Shown: piece by piece, positions 62,885-64,000 of the stretch
Position numbering within the stretch: the first letter of the stretch is position 1
Layout: every line of letters starts with the position of its first letter
Source of the DNA: Flavobacterium sp.
GTDB lineage: Bacteria; Bacteroidota; Bacteroidia; Flavobacteriales; Flavobacteriaceae
Length of the DNA stretch: 64,000 nucleotides
Direction of reading: 5' to 3'
Assembly: GCF_027531905.1 (NCBI RefSeq)
Contig: NZ_JAPZSU010000002.1
Coordinates: 1-64,000 of the forward strand
The notes under the pieces: generated by a model
Seen by the model: only the letters and a program-made list of their open reading frames with translations
Told to the model about the DNA's origin: nothing
Database searches by the model: none
Program-made: the position numbers and the translations under genes

Positions 62885-63802
62885 TTAGACTATGATTGCC
62901 TTTCCTTTGGCGATATTTTGCTTGTTATTGTCAAAATAGAAATCAATTCTTCCAAGATGAATTCCGTAACAACCTACTTGATTGACAAGTACTTCTTGGT
63001 TTGCTGCATTTTTTACAACGGTCGGCTTATCTAAAAAAGTATGTGTGTGTCCTCCAATAATCAAATCGATGTCTTGTGTTTTTTGCGCCAATTTTAAATC
63101 GGATATTTTGTTTTCGTCACTGTTTTTATATTGATACCCTAAGTGTGATAGACAAATAACCAAGTCGCATTTTTCGTCTTTTTTTAGGATTCGAGTCATG
63201 TCTTGAGCAATTTCTATCGGATCTAGGTAAACGGTTTCTTTGTAGTTTTTTTTATCAACCAAGCCTTGTAATTCTATTCCTAATCCGAAAACACCAATTT
63301 TGATTCCGTCTTTGTGAAAGATTTTGTAGGGTTTAATGTGAGTATCTAACGCAGTGTTTTTGAAATCATAATTGGCTGAAACGAAATCAAAATTGGCATG
63401 AGGCAATTGGGAATAAAAGCCCTCGATACCATTGTCAAAATCATGATTGCCTAATGTAGCGAGATCATATTTCATCATACTCATTAATTTTAACTCTAAT
63501 TCTCCTCCATAGTAATTAAAATAAGGAGTTCCTTGGAACACATCTCCAGCATCTAATAGTAAAACGTTTGGGTTTTCTTTTCGTATTGATTCGATTAAAG
63601 CAGCTCTTCTGGATACGCCACCCATATTTGCATTTCTGGGGTCATCCGCAGGAAATGGATCGATGTGGCTATGAACGTCATTAGTATGTAGAATGGTTAT
63701 TTTCTTTATTTCAGGCTTTGTAAAACTCATCAATGGTAAGCTTGGTAATGCTAATAATGCAGAACTCGCAGCTGTTTTTTGAATAAAATCTCTTCTTTTC
63801 AT
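62885..63802 (-). CDS. Metallophosphatase, 5'-nucleotidase/UshA-type N-terminal domain
   Basis: 305 residues. It begins with a Tat-like signal (MKRRDFIQKTAASSALLALP), suggesting export in a folded, metal-loaded state. The calcineurin-like domain carries the metal ligands in order: HTNDVHSH (Asp, His), LLDAGDVFQGTPYF (Asp), ATLGNHDFDNG (Asn, His), DLVICLSHLGY (His) and LIIGGHTHTF (two His). In UshA-like enzymes this domain is fused to a C-terminal substrate-binding domain; here that part is a separate gene directly upstream (63860 onwards, same strand). The two probably act together as a periplasmic 5'-nucleotidase or phosphodiesterase. Confidence 0.9.
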   Translation of the reverse strand: MKRRDFIQKTAASSALLALPSLPLMSFTKPEIKKITILHTNDVHSHIDPFPADDPRNANMGGVSRRAALIESIRKENPNVLLLDAGDVFQGTPYFNYYGGELELKLMSMMKYDLATLGNHDFDNGIEGFYSQLPHANFDFVSANYDFKNTALDTHIKPYKIFHKDGIKIGVFGLGIELQGLVDKKNYKETVYLDPIEIAQDMTRILKKDEKCDLVICLSHLGYQYKNSDENKISDLKLAQKTQDIDLIIGGHTHTFLDKPTVVKNAANQEVLVNQVGCYGIHLGRIDFYFDNNKQNIAKGKAIIV

Positions 63803-63859
63803 TTTTATGTTTTTTACAGCTTTGTGAAGCTTTATTTTTTTATTGATTTTTTTTTGAAG

Positions 63860-64000
63860 TTATTCTACGGTAATTCGTGTCTCTTTTAAAACGGGTATAG
63901 TTTTAATTTCTTTGAAATAATCTATAAGTACGTTACGTAATTTATAATTCAAGTCATACGTTTGGATTCCTTTTTGGAAAAAAGTCATGTCGTCTCCACC
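63860..64000 (-). CDS. 5'-nucleotidase C-terminal domain protein, partial (cut by window edge)
   Basis: Only the last 46 codons are inside the window: GGDDMTFFQKGIQTYDLNYK, then LRNVLIDYFKEIK and ITVE before the stop at 63860. This matches the end of the 5_nucleotid_C domain, which holds the nucleotide base in UshA. It lies 57 bp upstream of the metallophosphatase gene, and the pair forms a split UshA-type enzyme, as is common in Flavobacteriaceae. The N-terminal part and start lie outside the window. Confidence 0.75.
   Translation of the reverse strand, partial: GGDDMTFFQKGIQTYDLNYKLRNVLIDYFKEIKTIPVLKETRITVE

Overview
The window looks like chromosomal DNA of a Flavobacterium-type member of the Bacteroidota. 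The evidence is the A+T-rich composition, type IX secretion (T9SS) sorting domains, Bacteroidota promoters of the form TTG-N18/19-TAnnTTTG, the absence of Shine-Dalgarno sites, lipoproteins with late Cys lipoboxes, an rpsF-rpsR-rplI operon without ssb, and typical family members (MiaE, EttA, KdsA, YhhN, DUF2147, split YeeE/YedE). Most of the window is ordinary housekeeping DNA. The first 20 kb is an accessory cell-surface locus. I see no prophage, integrase, transposase, CRISPR array or replication origin.

Region 1 (about 0.6-20.4 kb, all genes on the minus strand) encodes secreted proteins only. It has five mosaic, phage-tail-fibre-like repeat proteins (1887, 1187, 546, 476 and 222 aa), two paralogous small T9SS-sorted proteins, two tandem ConA/arabinofuranosidase-B-like proteins (one frameshifted), a Gly-rich protein and a beta-barrel. 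It contains a duplicated cassette: a small T9SS protein followed by a fibre protein. Both copies carry the same upstream DNA signature, a 17-mer and, about 206-209 bp further upstream, an identical 15-bp palindrome. Exact in-frame direct repeats inside the fibre genes would let recombination change protein length. This is the most unusual part of the window.

Region 2 (20.8-31.7 kb) has fahA and glyA divergent from overlapping promoters, then miaE, a frameshifted GNAT gene, a MacAB-like efflux operon (lipoprotein adaptor, FtsX-type permease, ATPase), a pentapeptide-repeat gene, tRNA-Arg(ACG), apt and a DPP4-type S9 peptidase. Region 3 (31.8-45.2 kb) has a branched palindromic element, a UvrD helicase, a YciO-type protein, an OmpA lipoprotein, a GT2 glycosyltransferase, an HSDR_N_2 nuclease-fold protein, holA, a hybrid histidine kinase, a 60-aa membrane protein, ettA and an MsbA-like exporter. 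Region 4 (45.2-52.5 kb) has tRNA-Val(TAC), an outer-membrane protein with kdsA, a lipoprotein, a split YeeE/YedE pair, a YhhN lysoplasmalogenase, a sterol-desaturase-family hydroxylase, clpS and prmA. Region 5 (52.6-64 kb) has nadC, a YihY/BrkB protein, a DUF2147 protein, priA, a LytTR regulator, rpsF-rpsR-rplI, a small DUF6495-like protein, ligA and a two-gene 5'-nucleotidase unit cut by the window edge.

Across the window, three intergenic copies of a stem-loop repeat (52.6, 54.9 and 62.7 kb) have conserved flanks and stems of different sequence that still pair; two more places look distantly related. Mapping promoter boxes shows that several longest reading frames begin too early, at TTG codons at or upstream of the promoter, so shorter ATG starts are given. 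All functions are inferred from reading the sequence; no database search was run.
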